Assembly (NCBI GenBank): GCA_013146195.2
Contig: CM028377.1
Coordinates: 30,298,602 to 30,362,601, forward strand
Direction: 5' to 3'
DNA length: 64,000 nucleotides
Source of the DNA: Codonopsis lanceolata
Taxonomy: Eukaryota; Streptophyta; Magnoliopsida; Asterales; Campanulaceae
Shown: piece by piece, positions 45,880 through 56,065 of the stretch
Layout: each line of letters opens with the position of its first letter
Numbering within the stretch: the first letter of the stretch is position 1
Translations under genes and position numbers: made by a program
Notes under the pieces: model-generated
What the model saw: the letters and a program-made list of their open reading frames with translations, nothing else
What the model was told of the DNA's origin: nothing
Database searches by the model: none

Positions 45880-48591
45880 GTGGATGCTCAAGACAGTGGA
45901 AAGAAATTGAACCCAGAAACCGACATTCCTCCCAGTACGGATGTCAACCTTCCGGGCTATCCAACCTTTCCCACTTCTCATGACATCATAGTCGCTCTAG
46001 ACCCGAAGCTATACATTCCAGGAATGTGCATTGACCTTCAGTCAATCAGCACAATAGCTGCCGGCGTCAAAGCTTGCGAGGATATGAACGCCTCTAGTAT
46101 TCTACCCCTCTTCTGCCTCAACGACAAAAATTATAGCATCTTTCAAGCAGAAGAATTCTATCAGAGAATGGAGCTCATGAACAAGACCGCTCTACGAGGA
46201 TGGATTCGAGGTCGTCCCATCTCCATTACCGCTAAGACAATTTCCACCATCATCGGCGTACACTTTGGTGGACCTCTTGAAGCAACCATTGCTGAGGCTG
46301 TACATGCTAGGGAAGCAATGAGGGGAGTAGATACCTACAGAGAACCACAAGGGAAAATGCTCTGAAATTTGTTCCCTCTTGACGTCTACTGCTCAAGCCA
46401 TCTCATTGACAAGGGGCTTCTGTTCAAAAGTAGAACACATGATATGTTTACGGCCCAACAAATCAACTTGACCAGTGCCGTATTTCTTCAGCTCCGTCTC
46501 AACTGGGGGGCCATCATCTTCAACGAACTAAAGCAGTGGGTGGAGAAAGCAAAGAACAACCCCAATTGCAAACGCCCCTTCGTAAGGCTGATCAATGCCC
46601 TTCTAAGGGATGATGCTAAAGTCAACTCTTCCTTAAAGGAAGATGAATTGATTATAGTGGCCAAGGAGAAGCAGCTAACCGCTTCGTTCTTCAGCAAATA
46701 TTCTGAATACGAGAACAAGCGAAGACTGCAAAAGGGTCTACCGCCCGTCTCCATAGACAAAGTGGCCAAGCCTGTACCTATCTTGGTTACCCGCTTCAAC
46801 ATGGAGGCACATGAAGCTGCCAGCAGAACCTTCAAGAAGGCCTCTGCAAAATATGATGATCAAGTGGCCGCGTCCCTTCATCAACAAGCCAAAGAATTGG
46901 CTGATGAGGCAGAGCAGCTACTACGGACCAAGATGGCAGCCAAGGGCAAAGCAAAGAAGACAAGGCCGGAAGAGGCCACTCCAACTGAAGAGGAGCAGGC
47001 CAAGTGGATTAGGAAGGAGATGAAGGAAGGCCAAAAGAACAAGGCACCAGGCCAATCCAGCCATTCTTCACCTTCACCAGCTCAAGCCCAGCCATCCTCT
47101 CAAACTCAACAAACCACATCCTCCCAGCCACCTACCCAAACCAGTCAATCACCCTCACCCTCCCCTACACCCACTCCCAAACCCAAACGAAGGAGACTTC
47201 GTAAGACCTTTGAAGACCAGCCACCGGTAGACACTCCAACCACTACCACTGAAGCAGTTGAGCCTCCTACTCAGCCGCTAAGAAAGAAAAGGAGAGCTGT
47301 CGGTCCCAAAACTTCTACCGCCGCCAAACAAACTACCACTACCGACGCCCAACCAACTATCTCTACCGACGCTCAACCCTCTACCGCAACACCCACCCCT
47401 TCATCTATTCCTCTTGAGTCATTTACTCAAAGGAATTCACCACCTCCGGAGGAGCCTATCCCTCAGGAGGAGCCTCAAACTCAGGAGGAGCCAGCCAGAA
47501 CCCCCACTCCTCCTCCACCTTCCCCTTTTAACTACTCACCTGACCCATCTACCCCGTCCTCACCTCCCCAATCCCAACCAACTTCATCAACCACACCACA
47601 GCCAACTCAAATCCCTCCCACACAGCCATTAGACTCTGCTGCTGCCAAGTTCCTTTTCGAACTTTCGTCAGTAGCAGACCTATTTACCCCTACCCATCAA
47701 CCTCCTCAACCTTCTCAACCTTCCCTTAGAAAACCAAAATCCCTCTTCTACCTCCCCTTCTTTCGGTTCTCTCGAGAATCATCTCATATCAGTGACAATT
47801 CTGACACTGACATTGAGATTGATTCCCCTCCAACCCCTCCTCCCCCTCCACCCATTACCATATCTTCCTCCACCAACACCATACCAACCCAAGACTCGTC
47901 TTCTTCCGACTCCGTCACTCCTCCACTCCAACAGCCCATACGGCCTGCAGACTCTACCTCTGCCGGCACCATTCATATTGGCCAGGCAACTACTTCTCAT
48001 CAGCCAGCCAATGATGAAATTTTGTCACGGCTGGACGCCATATACGAAAGACTAGGCGCTCTCACTAGCATCTCTACCGCTACCGCTGAGATAGCCACTG
48101 CTGCGTCCAAAGCCAATGACCGAACTGCAGCCCTTCTACGACAATTCCAAGAGGATGTCTGGACTCGTTTTGGACAGATACGACACGACTTTACAGACGT
48201 CAAGATCAACCTTGAAGCTCAACGAGATGAGTGTGTCTGTATCTGCTCCTCCCTCTTCTACGAGTTATTCCATGCCATCACTCTCCATCTCGGCAATGGC
48301 CGCCCTCCGGTTCTAGAGCTCAACCGCATTGCTCGCGACTCTGCTCACAACGTCATGAATGCCAACCGCGATCGTGATCTGGCCATCACGGAGGAGAAGC
48401 AAATGAGGTCAATCAACAGAATGCTGATGGAAGAGAACAGCCGTCTTCGTGAAGAACTGGACTACCGTTCTCGTTCCACCAGACCTCCTACTGATGCAGA
48501 TGACGAATACGAACGAAGAATGGAAGAGCTAGAGCGAGAACGAAGGGAAAAGGAGGCTGCAGACAAAGGCAAAGGGAAAAGACCTTGGTAG
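45880..48591 (+). pseudogene. env-like / plant transposon-type ORF of copia H
   Basis: An open frame of 904 codons apart from one TGA at 46363-46365. The N-terminal 350 residues resemble the 'putative plant transposon protein' domain (RGWIRGRPISITAKTISTII, then LNWGAIIFNELKQWVEK and PFVRLINALLRDD). From about 47040 to 47990 it is very rich in Pro/Ser/Thr. From about 48020 on it is charged and coiled-coil prone (ENSRLREELDYRSRS) and ends DKGKGKRPW. No ATG opens the frame after the junction, so splicing or fusion to Gag may be needed; the first internal Met is at about 46024. The same C-terminus survives in copia B. The function is unknown, and no signal peptide or clear membrane anchor is seen. 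Confidence 0.75.
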
Positions 48592-48972
48592 TTTATGTAT
48601 CTTTTCTTCCCTTACCTTTGTATTTATCCTCATTTTTGAAAACTCTGTGATATGTAAACTTCTTGTTTATAAATACAGAAGATTACTTGTTTTTCAAAAA
48701 GGTTATCTTGTTTAAATTCTTATTGCTTTATATTCATATCTGTTTAGAATTTAAACAATCAGTTTAAATTTATTTGAACTGCTGCTAATCTGTGTGCTAT
48801 TCTATGATTTCTATATCCTTGTATGCACTTAGATTAGTCCCTTACATTTGAGGTGTTATTCTGTTTGATAGAGGCATGTCTTCTGCTACTCTATCTATAA
48901 ATTCCTCAGACGTGTTATTATCTATCACATAGTTTGTTTCAACCCTGATTTGTAGTAATGATGACCAGATAT
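48592..48972 (+). other. 3' untranslated region of H
   Basis: AT-rich sequence between the env-like stop and the purine tract. The corresponding region in copia B (8010-8396, minus) is recognisably similar. No ORF. Confidence 0.7.
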
Positions 48973-48986
48973 AAATAAGAGGAGAT
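48973..48986 (+). promoter_or_regulatory. polypurine tract of copia H
   Basis: AAATAAGAGGAGAT directly before the 3' LTR. It primes plus-strand DNA synthesis. Copia B has AATAGGAGGAGAT in the same place. Confidence 0.9.
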
Positions 48987-50251
48987 TGTTGATTCTTATA
49001 ATAGATTTATATCTGCTCAGTACATTACATTAGTTTTATACTTCGGGCTAAACGGGTGCGTATCGCTTAGCGTGGCAACCGTGTATAGAACTTTGCCTAG
49101 TATAGTTTTTATAGGACTTCACAGTTCGCGAAGAAGACCTCTTCAAGCTTCACCGGAAGACCTGCTTAAAGCCCACAAACGGTAGACCTCGTGTCCACCT
49201 AATCTTCTATGACGTGTCCTATCCAGCAAAGACTCATTGGGGTAATTCAAACCTATCCTTATCATTGTTTGAATTAACCTAAGACATTCCCTGACATATC
49301 AAGCCGCCGAAAGCAACTTTCCGAAAAGCAGGAAGACTTTTCGTCCTGAACAAAGGAAAGCGGTCGCTCCTACTTTCTGCAATAGCTCTCAGATCTGACA
49401 CCTAATTCGCCCACCTTTTTTTGAAGATCTCAGAAATCATTCCCTGCTCTAGATATCTGTGAAGACGAAAATCCTTGACTGACAGCCCCATGCATTTAAT
49501 GCATTGTTGAAAAGAGCTGTTGAAGTATTCGTCTTCTCCAACGGATCTTTTGAAGTGCACATGCTATAAATGCTGCCATTGAAGACTGGAGAAATGGGCA
49601 ACTGTACAGAATCAATCGAACACTTAAAGGATTGCTCTGAAACTTCATAACTCCTAGTCTTACAGCTCAGTGCAATCAAGATATCCTCAACAGATCTAGA
49701 AGTCCTCGTCAACAACAAGAAGCTGCTCATCAACACTTATTGCTTTATCTTCTTGTTGTTTACTTTCATTTACTATACTTCTGTACGAATTAAATATCAT
49801 GTTTTTACAGATATTTAATTCCCTAGACCCCAAACACAAGTCAATATTTTGTACACGATCCATTAGGGATATTCCTTGTAATTGATCTAGTGGAAAACAT
49901 AGTGCACAATTTAAATCCAAGGTTGACTGCCTTGGTGGTGGACGTAGCACTCATTATAGTGTGAACCATCCCAAAATACTTGTGTTATTTCTTACTGTTT
50001 GTCTGATATTTGAACTGCTTAATTATTCTGATTATCTTTATCCATTTACAGCAGAACTTAAGTAACCTGTTAAAGGTCTACCGGTAGTCCTTATCGGCAG
50101 ACCTGGAACAACTACCTTGAAGGTCTTCCGCTACTTGAATCTTTTCGATAGATTACAAGTATCCTTCAAAGTATTTACCAAAAAGTTTTAAGTGTTTAAT
50201 AAGCTATTCAACCCCCCTTCTAGCTTATTATTGTGGCCATTGGGACCCACA
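48987..50251 (+). repeat. 3' LTR of copia H
   Basis: 1265 bp, TGTTGATTC...GGGACCCACA, colinear with the 5' LTR. TATA box at 49565-49571. It is followed by the target duplication ACGGA at 50252. Confidence 0.95.
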
Positions 50252-51893
50252 ACGGAAAAGTGCAAAAAAATGATGTTGTGAAGGCGCGTGAGAACACGCC
50301 CTGCCTCACTCTCGACTTGAAAATAGTCCTAGGTCACTATGAGTGCATTGTATTTCTTCATATCTCATCCTCCCTTGTTTAGGGGAAAACAGGATACATA
50401 AAATGCATCACCCTTTTCATTCCCATCGTCCCTTGTTTAGGGGAAAATGGAAAAGTGCAAAAAAAGGATGTTGCGAGCCTCACTGTGAGTGTAGGTTTAT
50501 TTTGGATCGCTATGAGTGCTTTGGGTTTCTTCGTATCTCATCCTCCCTTATTTAGGAGAAACAAAGATACAGGAAATGCATCACCCTTTTTATTCTCATC
50601 GTCCTTTGTTTAGGGGAAAACGGAAAAGTGCAAGAAAAGGATGTTGCGGGCCTCACTGTGATCCAAAATGTTGTAACAGAGTCACCATCTTTATTTTAAG
50701 GAGAAATAAACAAAAACAAAAAATAACCAAAGTTTGTAAAAAGGGGTTCGGGGGCTAAGTTACGAGTTAGGAAGGTGTTAGGCACCCAACTCGCCCTTTC
50801 GTTCTCAAAAATGGTTTTTGGCTAAAATATGCTTTTATTATATTTATTTAGCAAATAAAATAAAGCATTAAAACAAATATATCTATATCTACATTATTTA
50901 CAGACTTATAGCCGCCTCCTTTCAGTAATTACAAATACATTTAAAAATATTTTGCCATAATAATGGCTCTTTTTAGTGCTATTTTTATATAAATCTGGGC
51001 AGCATAACTGCTTATATTTTTTACATTGGGCCGGATGAAAATAACACTTTTATATAAAAATCTCTTAAAGGCTTACCTTTAAGAGCGTAGGTTGTGCTCG
51101 CTCTGTCCTTCCGGGAGATGGAGTCTTTTGCTGATGTTGCGATTCGGGCAGAGTTACTGCTTCCGAAAGTTGCTTTCAGGCACTGTAAAACGGGCGGAGC
51201 AACTGCTCGCGTTTTTCCTGTTGTTTGCTTGCTGCTGGTGGAAATCGAGCAGACCAACTGCTTGCTTCTAGCGGATTTGGCCTCTGGATTCGGGCAGAGT
51301 AACTACTCACTTTTGGATTTTTGGACCGGGTAAATAAGGTGGAATCCGAGCTGGAAGGCTAAGGTTCACTTTGACCGGTTAGATTTGTGTTTGGAGGAGA
51401 TTTGGCAGAGCTTCGAGGCTTATAGGAGGAGGGGAACTCTCTCTTTCTCACGATCGCTCTTCACTGCGTAAACTCAACGTTGTGAACTGTGTGTGGCGTA
51501 AAATTTTGTGTCCCATTTTCTGAAGTTGGGCACCTCTATTTATAGCTGAGAGCGGGGATCCCGTTGGCATTTTGAGTTTTCTTTTTGTGCTTCATCAGCT
51601 TGTACCGCGCGCTTGAGAGAGAGTACCTAAGGCAAAGTGTTACAGTACCTGAGCACTATGCTGGCGCCACCCACATACAAAGTGGGCGTCGCGCCTGGTT
51701 CCCCTTGGGGGGGCCAGGTTCCAAACTTAGGCCCCTTTTTAACACATTGGCCCCTGCATTTCACTGTTTTACGCATCCTACTTTCCCTTTTGCATTTTTA
51801 AAACCATGTAACTTGACATTTATTAAGTTTTAACAGGTCTTGATATCGCATGTCATGTCACATACACAGGGGTACGAAATTGGGGTGTCTACA
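50252..51893 (-). repeat. LTR of F, second part
   Basis: Continues the F LTR to its outer end GGGGTGTCTACA at 51893 (TGTAGACACCCC on minus). It holds imperfect 173-195-bp repeats, each with CCCTTGTTTAGGGGAAAAC hairpins (AAAAGTGC landmarks at 50256, 50451 and 50624). A GGGGAGGGTTCGGGGGC-like GC patch lies near 50745. A hairpin, GCGCCACCCAC facing GTGGGCGTCGCGC, lies at 51662-51695. Without H the LTR is about 1.95 kb. Confidence 0.85.
51536..51545 (-). promoter_or_regulatory. TATA box of the F LTR
   Basis: On minus, CTATAAATAG within AGCTATAAATAGAGGTGCCC. The identical motif occurs at 53026-53017 in the neighbouring LTR. Transcription would run leftwards into F. Confidence 0.7.
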
Positions 51894-53375
51894 GGTAGGC
51901 TATTGAAAATTTTAATATATAAAAGTGCTATTTAAGCCGACCCGATGTAATAAATATATAAGCAGTTATGCTGCTCGGATTTCTATAGAAAATAGCACTA
52001 AAAAGAGCCATTATTATGGCCAAATATTTGTAATTCCTGGAAAGAGACTAGTGCAAGTTTGTAATAATATATGTACAGACATATATATTTGCATGCTTTG
52101 TTTTATATGTTAAAAAAATATAATAAAAGAATATTTTAGCAAAAAAACTTGTTTGGGATCGAAAGGGAAAGTTGGGTGCCTAACACCTTCCTACCTCGTA
52201 ACTTAGCCTCCGGACTCTTTACAAAATCTGGTTATTTTTTGTTTTTCTTTATTTTTCCTTAAAATAAAGATGGCGACTCTGTTACAACATTTTGGATCAC
52301 GGTGCCGGGCGTATTCCTACGCGCTCTTTGCAACATCCTTTTTGCACTTTTAATTTCGTTTTCCCCTAAATAAGGGAAGATGGAATGAAAAAGGCATTGC
52401 ATTTTTTGCATCTTGTTTTCCCCTAAACAAGGGAGAATGAGATACAGAAAAACCCAAAGCACTCATAGTGATCCAAAATGAACCCAAGTCCACAGTGAGG
52501 TCGGGCGTATTCCCACGCGTGCTTGCATCATCCTTTTTGCACTTCTAATTTCGTTTTCCCCTAAACAAGGAAAGATGGAATGAAAAGAGTGTTCCATTTT
52601 CTGCATCTTATTTTCCCCTAAACAAGGGAGGATGAGATACAGAAAAACCCAAAGCACTCATAGTGGACCAAAGCACACTTAGTGACCGGGGCGTATTCAA
52701 CGCACTATTTACAACACTCTTTTTGCACTTTTAATCTCGTTTTGCCCTAAACAAGGGAAGATGGAATGAAAAGAGTGATGTCTTCCCCGAATCTCGTGTT
52801 CCCCTAAACAAGGGAGCACGCAATATGGGGTAATCTTCTCCCGGGACACTCACACCTAGCAGGGTAACTAGGTTTTACTTTGGCCGGTTGGTTTTAGTGT
52901 TTGGGGGAGATTTGGCGGAGTTTCGGGGCTAGAGGAATAAATTCTCTTTCGCTCTCGGGAGAGTTTCACAATCTACGCGGTGAAAAATTATGTGTAAAGT
53001 CTGAAGCCGGGCACCTCTATTTATAGCTGAGAGTGAGGCTTTCCTTCGTAGTTAAGTTTTACTTTCTGAGCTTCATCGGCTTGTACCACGCACTTGAGAG
53101 ATTGCACCAAAGGCAAATTGCTACAAGGGATTTGGTACTGTTAGGCACCACCCATAGCCATGCTGGGCGCAGTGCCAGGAGTGACCATAGGCGGCGCCTA
53201 TAGTCATTTCTGGTGTCCTTTTTGTCACTTAGGCCCCCTGGATTTCACTGTTTACGCATCCTGCTTTTGCTTTTTGCATTTTCGACCCTATAACTTGACA
53301 TTCGTTAGCTTTTTAACAGGTCTTGATATTTCATGTCATACTACATACCAAGGGTACGAAATTGGGGTGTCTACA
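51894..53375 (-). repeat. second F-type LTR with an in-place inversion
   Basis: The right part (about 52855-53375) is colinear with 51345-51893 of the F LTR, including the TATA box and the end GGGGTGTCTACA. The left part (51894-52854) matches F's LTR in reverse: TGGCGACTCTGTTACAAC at about 52269 mirrors 50662-50690, and the CCCCTAAACAAGGG repeats run the other way. Its end ATTCTCCCGGGACACTCACA is the inverted counterpart of the TGTGGGTATCCC start. Turning 51894-52854 around would give one normal LTR, apart from a missing segment (F 51078-51344). Confidence 0.75.
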
Positions 53376-53790
53376 ACTGTACAGTACGTAGGACACCACA
53401 ACAAAATGGTGTGGCAGAAAGGTTAAACCGATCCATTGTAGAAAGGGCTCAGTGTCTACGATTGAATGCAGGGTTAGCAAAGTGTTTTTGGGCAGATGCA
53501 GTGAGTATGGCTTGTATCTTAATAAACAGATCACCAAGGGCGTCACTAGATTGCAAGATTCCAGAAAAGGTATGGATGGGTTTTGAGGTAGACTACTCCG
53601 ATATTCGGGTGTTTGGGTGTCCATCCTATATGCATATACCTAGTGAAGAAATATCGAAGCTTGATCCAAAGTCCAAACAGTGTATCTTTCTCGGTTTCGC
53701 AAAAGGGGTAAAGGGTTACAGACTTTGGGATCCCAAGTCAAGCAAGGTGGTGATTAACAGGTATGTGGTTTTTGATGAGAAAGCTATGTG
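53376..53790 (+). pseudogene. integrase C-terminal part of copia I
   Basis: CTVRRTPQQNGVAERLNRSI begins the readable part. RTPQQNGVAER contains the catalytic glutamate of copia integrases. It continues with MACILINRSPRASL, VFGCPSYMHIP, CIFLGFAKGVKGYRLWDP and VINRYVVFDE. A stop (TGA) follows at 53789-53791. The catalytic aspartates lie in the missing 5' part. Confidence 0.9.
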
Positions 53791-54759
53791 AAAATGTACT
53801 CATGAAGAAAAGGAGAAACATGTTCCAGAAAACGAAAGGGGTAATGAGCATGCTATTGAGGTGGAGCTACCGGAGGTGGATTTGGATGGCATTCTTCCCA
53901 ATCTCGAGGTAACTACACAAGAACTTGAAGAAAAAAATCCTTCAAGTAGACGACCCAAGAGAATAATCAGACCACCAGTCAGGTATGGGTTTGAATATTT
54001 GGTTTCATATGCTCTTGTTCTTAGTGGTGGAGATCCAAATACTTATCAGGAGGTGATAAAAAGTCAAGAAAAAGATAAGTGGGTGACTACTATGGCGGAA
54101 GAGATGGAATCACTTCACAAGAATAACACATGGGAGTTGGTAGAACTTCCTAAGGGGAAGCGAGCAATTGGTTGCAAATGGGTATTCAAGCGAAAGGGAG
54201 CAGTATCAAAAAAAGAGCAGGAAAAGTTCAAGGCACGGTTAGTGACAAAGGGGTACTCGCAGCAACAAGGGATAGATTATAATGATATTTTTTCGCCTGT
54301 TGTGAGACACACTTTGATCAGAATTGTGTTGGGTCTTGTAGCACACTATGATATGGTGTTGGAGTAGAAAGATGTGAAGACTGCTTTTCTACACGGTGAG
54401 TTAGAAGAACAGATCTTCATGGAGCAGCCACATGGGTTCAGTCATCCTGCACAAGAGCATTTAAAAGTTCAAGGCACAGTTAGTGGCAAAGAGGTACTCG
54501 CAGCAACAAGGGATAGATTATAATGAGATTTTTTCGCCTGTTGTGAGACACACTTCGATTAGAATTGTGTTGGGTCTTGTAGCGCACTATGATATGGTGT
54601 TGGAGTAGATGGATGTGAAGACTGCTTTTCTACACGATGAGTTAGAAGAACAAATCTTCATAGAGCAACCACATGGGTTCAGTCATCCTGGACATGAGCA
54701 TTTAGTTTGTAAACTGAAGAAGTCACTTTATGGGCTAAAGTAGTCTCTGCGACAGTGGT
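53791..54759 (+). pseudogene. RT N-terminal part of copia I, with internal duplication
   Basis: After a linker with RRPKRIIRPPVRYGFEYLVS, the copia RT starts: WELVELPKGKRAIGCKWVFK, ARLVTKGYSQQQGIDYNDIF and SPVVRHTLIRIVLGLVA. A TAG at 54365-54367 and a frameshifting 241-bp duplication follow (54222-54462 repeated at 54463-54702). The second copy leads into KTAFLHDELEEQIF-like and KKSLYGLK-like motifs before the solo LTR. Confidence 0.88.
54222..54702 (+). repeat. 241-bp tandem duplication within RT of copia I
   Basis: The unit beginning AAAAGTTCAAGGCAC at 54222 is repeated from 54463 with about 10 single-base differences. The length is not a multiple of three, so it destroys the reading frame. 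It was formed locally, since the flanking RT is otherwise colinear. Confidence 0.92.
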
Positions 54760-56060
54760 TGATCGATTGTTTTATTTATCTATGTCCTTGCAAGTGTACA
54801 AGACTATTATAGAATAGACTCGGAAGCAAGGGTCGAACCCACAGAGACAAGTGATCACGAACAGTGCGAATTATAGATAGCAAATTATTAACCTAAGGGG
54901 GTTTTTATGTTTAATTCTACTCTAAATTACTAGTTATAGATGTTAACTAATTAGACAGTAATAACAGATATGAAGATCTTATGGTGAGTGGAAATCTAGG
55001 ATTCTGGGTTTCACCTATATCTCCTTTATGTTCAATTCATAATAATGTCATTCAATGTCTTGGGTTCGTTCACTAAAAATAGATATGGTCTGTTGAACAA
55101 TTGGTTCAGCCTCCATCCCCGCAAAATTCACCCATTCCATATCCTAAGCATAGGAACCGTAATCTAGTCACCTAGATTTATGATCTATCCGTCACCTAGA
55201 TCATGTAAGAACCGGTCCTAACTTATCACTCTCGTGCTTCGATAGGTCCAATTTATTGTGTTGGTGAGCCAGTATACGACATATGCACTTGGTCATGCAA
55301 TTATCCGCACCTCTAGGCCTTTATTATTTGCGATTACATTCATTTGTTCAAAGCAAAATAATATAGGGGTTGATAAACAACAAAATCAACAAGCATTGAA
55401 TAGACATATATATATGAATCAAAACATAAATTCGATACAAGTTACCTCCCACCTCCTAGATTAGGGATGATTTAGTTCATCATAGACGATGAACAGCACA
55501 TGGAGATGATGGAAGACATGATTTGATCTTCAATACTTGAAATTACACAACCTAATTATGTTATACAATCTAAAACTACCTAAAATCTATGTAAAGAGAG
55601 CTTCCAGCCGTCCTCCTCATGCTTAGGCTCGGCATCTGACTTCTATATATACTTGGGAGTTGTGATTGGATCGAATGACTGTGTGAAAATCCGAAAAGGT
55701 CGCATTCTGCCTACCTTGCGGTCGCAGGTCTTTGGATACCTGCGTCCGCAAGGTCTCCAGTGTGTGTGGTTTTTGACTCTTCGATTGCTGGCTTCAGGGA
55801 CCGATACTGCCTACCTTGCGGTCGCAAGGTCTGAGGCACCTTGCGTCCGCAAGGTGTCCAGAATGTGCAACTTTCATTTTCTTCAATTTTTCTTTCTTTG
55901 TAATTTGCACTTAAAACCCTGGAGTTTCGCGTATTTTCACGAACAATCCTGAAACTTACAAAACTCACCAAAAACATATATTAGTACTCAAATGACTCAT
56001 GAAATAGCCTAATTCAAGTCACAGAAGTATATAAAATCGACGTATAAAATACATCGATCA
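54760..56060 (-). mobile_element. solo LTR of the Athila E family
   Basis: 1301 bp, TGATCGATTG...ACATCGATCA, with a perfect 5-bp duplication GTGGT (54755-54759 and 56061-56065). It matches the LTRs of E but is longer and undeleted. Orientation is as in E. GC palindromes (CCTTGCGGTCGCAAGG type) lie at about 55713-55855 and a TATATATAG box at 55643-55651 on minus. It arose by LTR-LTR recombination that removed the internal region. Confidence 0.95.
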
Positions 56061-56065
56061 GTGGT

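Larger units (their letters stand above)
42209..50251 (+). mobile_element. pol-less copia retrotransposon 'H' (gag plus env-like ORF)
   Basis: 8043 bp with a perfect 5-bp duplication ACGGA (42204-42208 and 50252-50256), 1279- and 1265-bp LTRs, an initiator-Met-type PBS and a purine tract. Internal coding: Gag with UBN2-like domain and two zinc knuckles, the first residues of a protease, then directly a ~900-codon env-like ORF. Integrase, RT and RNase H are absent, so it must borrow enzymes from a related autonomous element. The Gag type and downstream env-like ORF point to the SIRE lineage. LTR differences (about 3% by eye plus small block changes) suggest moderate age. Confidence 0.9.
1..51893 (-). 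mobile_element. Tat-lineage Ty3/gypsy retrotransposon 'F', heavily nested
   Basis: This is the backbone of the window. Read on the minus strand it runs: 5' LTR (51893 to 41904, split by copia H), primer-binding site, ~1.2-kb leader, gag, protease, spacer with G-patch-like sequence, RT, two RNase H domains, integrase, 3' non-coding region and an ORF in the opposite orientation. Coding sequence resumes in register across several insertions once one copy of each target duplication is removed, for example GTCAT across the Athila element E and a 13-bp duplication across L1-A. A second RNase H after the usual one and an antisense extra ORF downstream of integrase are known traits of the plant Tat lineage. 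The copy is dead: stops, frameshifts, a lost integrase aspartate and at least seven insertions. Its 3' LTR is outside the window. Confidence 0.85.

Noticed and set aside
47779..48000. Minus-strand frames opposite the proline-rich region of H and plus-strand frames opposite gag of F at 40188-40427
   Set aside because: Antisense shadows of low-complexity coding sequence.
45880..48591. Host gene for a proline-rich coiled-coil protein
   Set aside because: It lies between matching LTRs, and a relative sits in another copia copy next to its LTR, so it belongs to the retrotransposon.
51094..51333. 79-codon plus frame in the F LTR and a minus frame opposite it
   Set aside because: Within LTR sequence, no family similarity, overlapping on both strands.
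52340..52830. CCCTAAA-like telomere motif (CCCCTAAACAAGGG)
   Set aside because: It is part of a hairpin within longer LTR repeats; no tandem CCCTAAA run exists.
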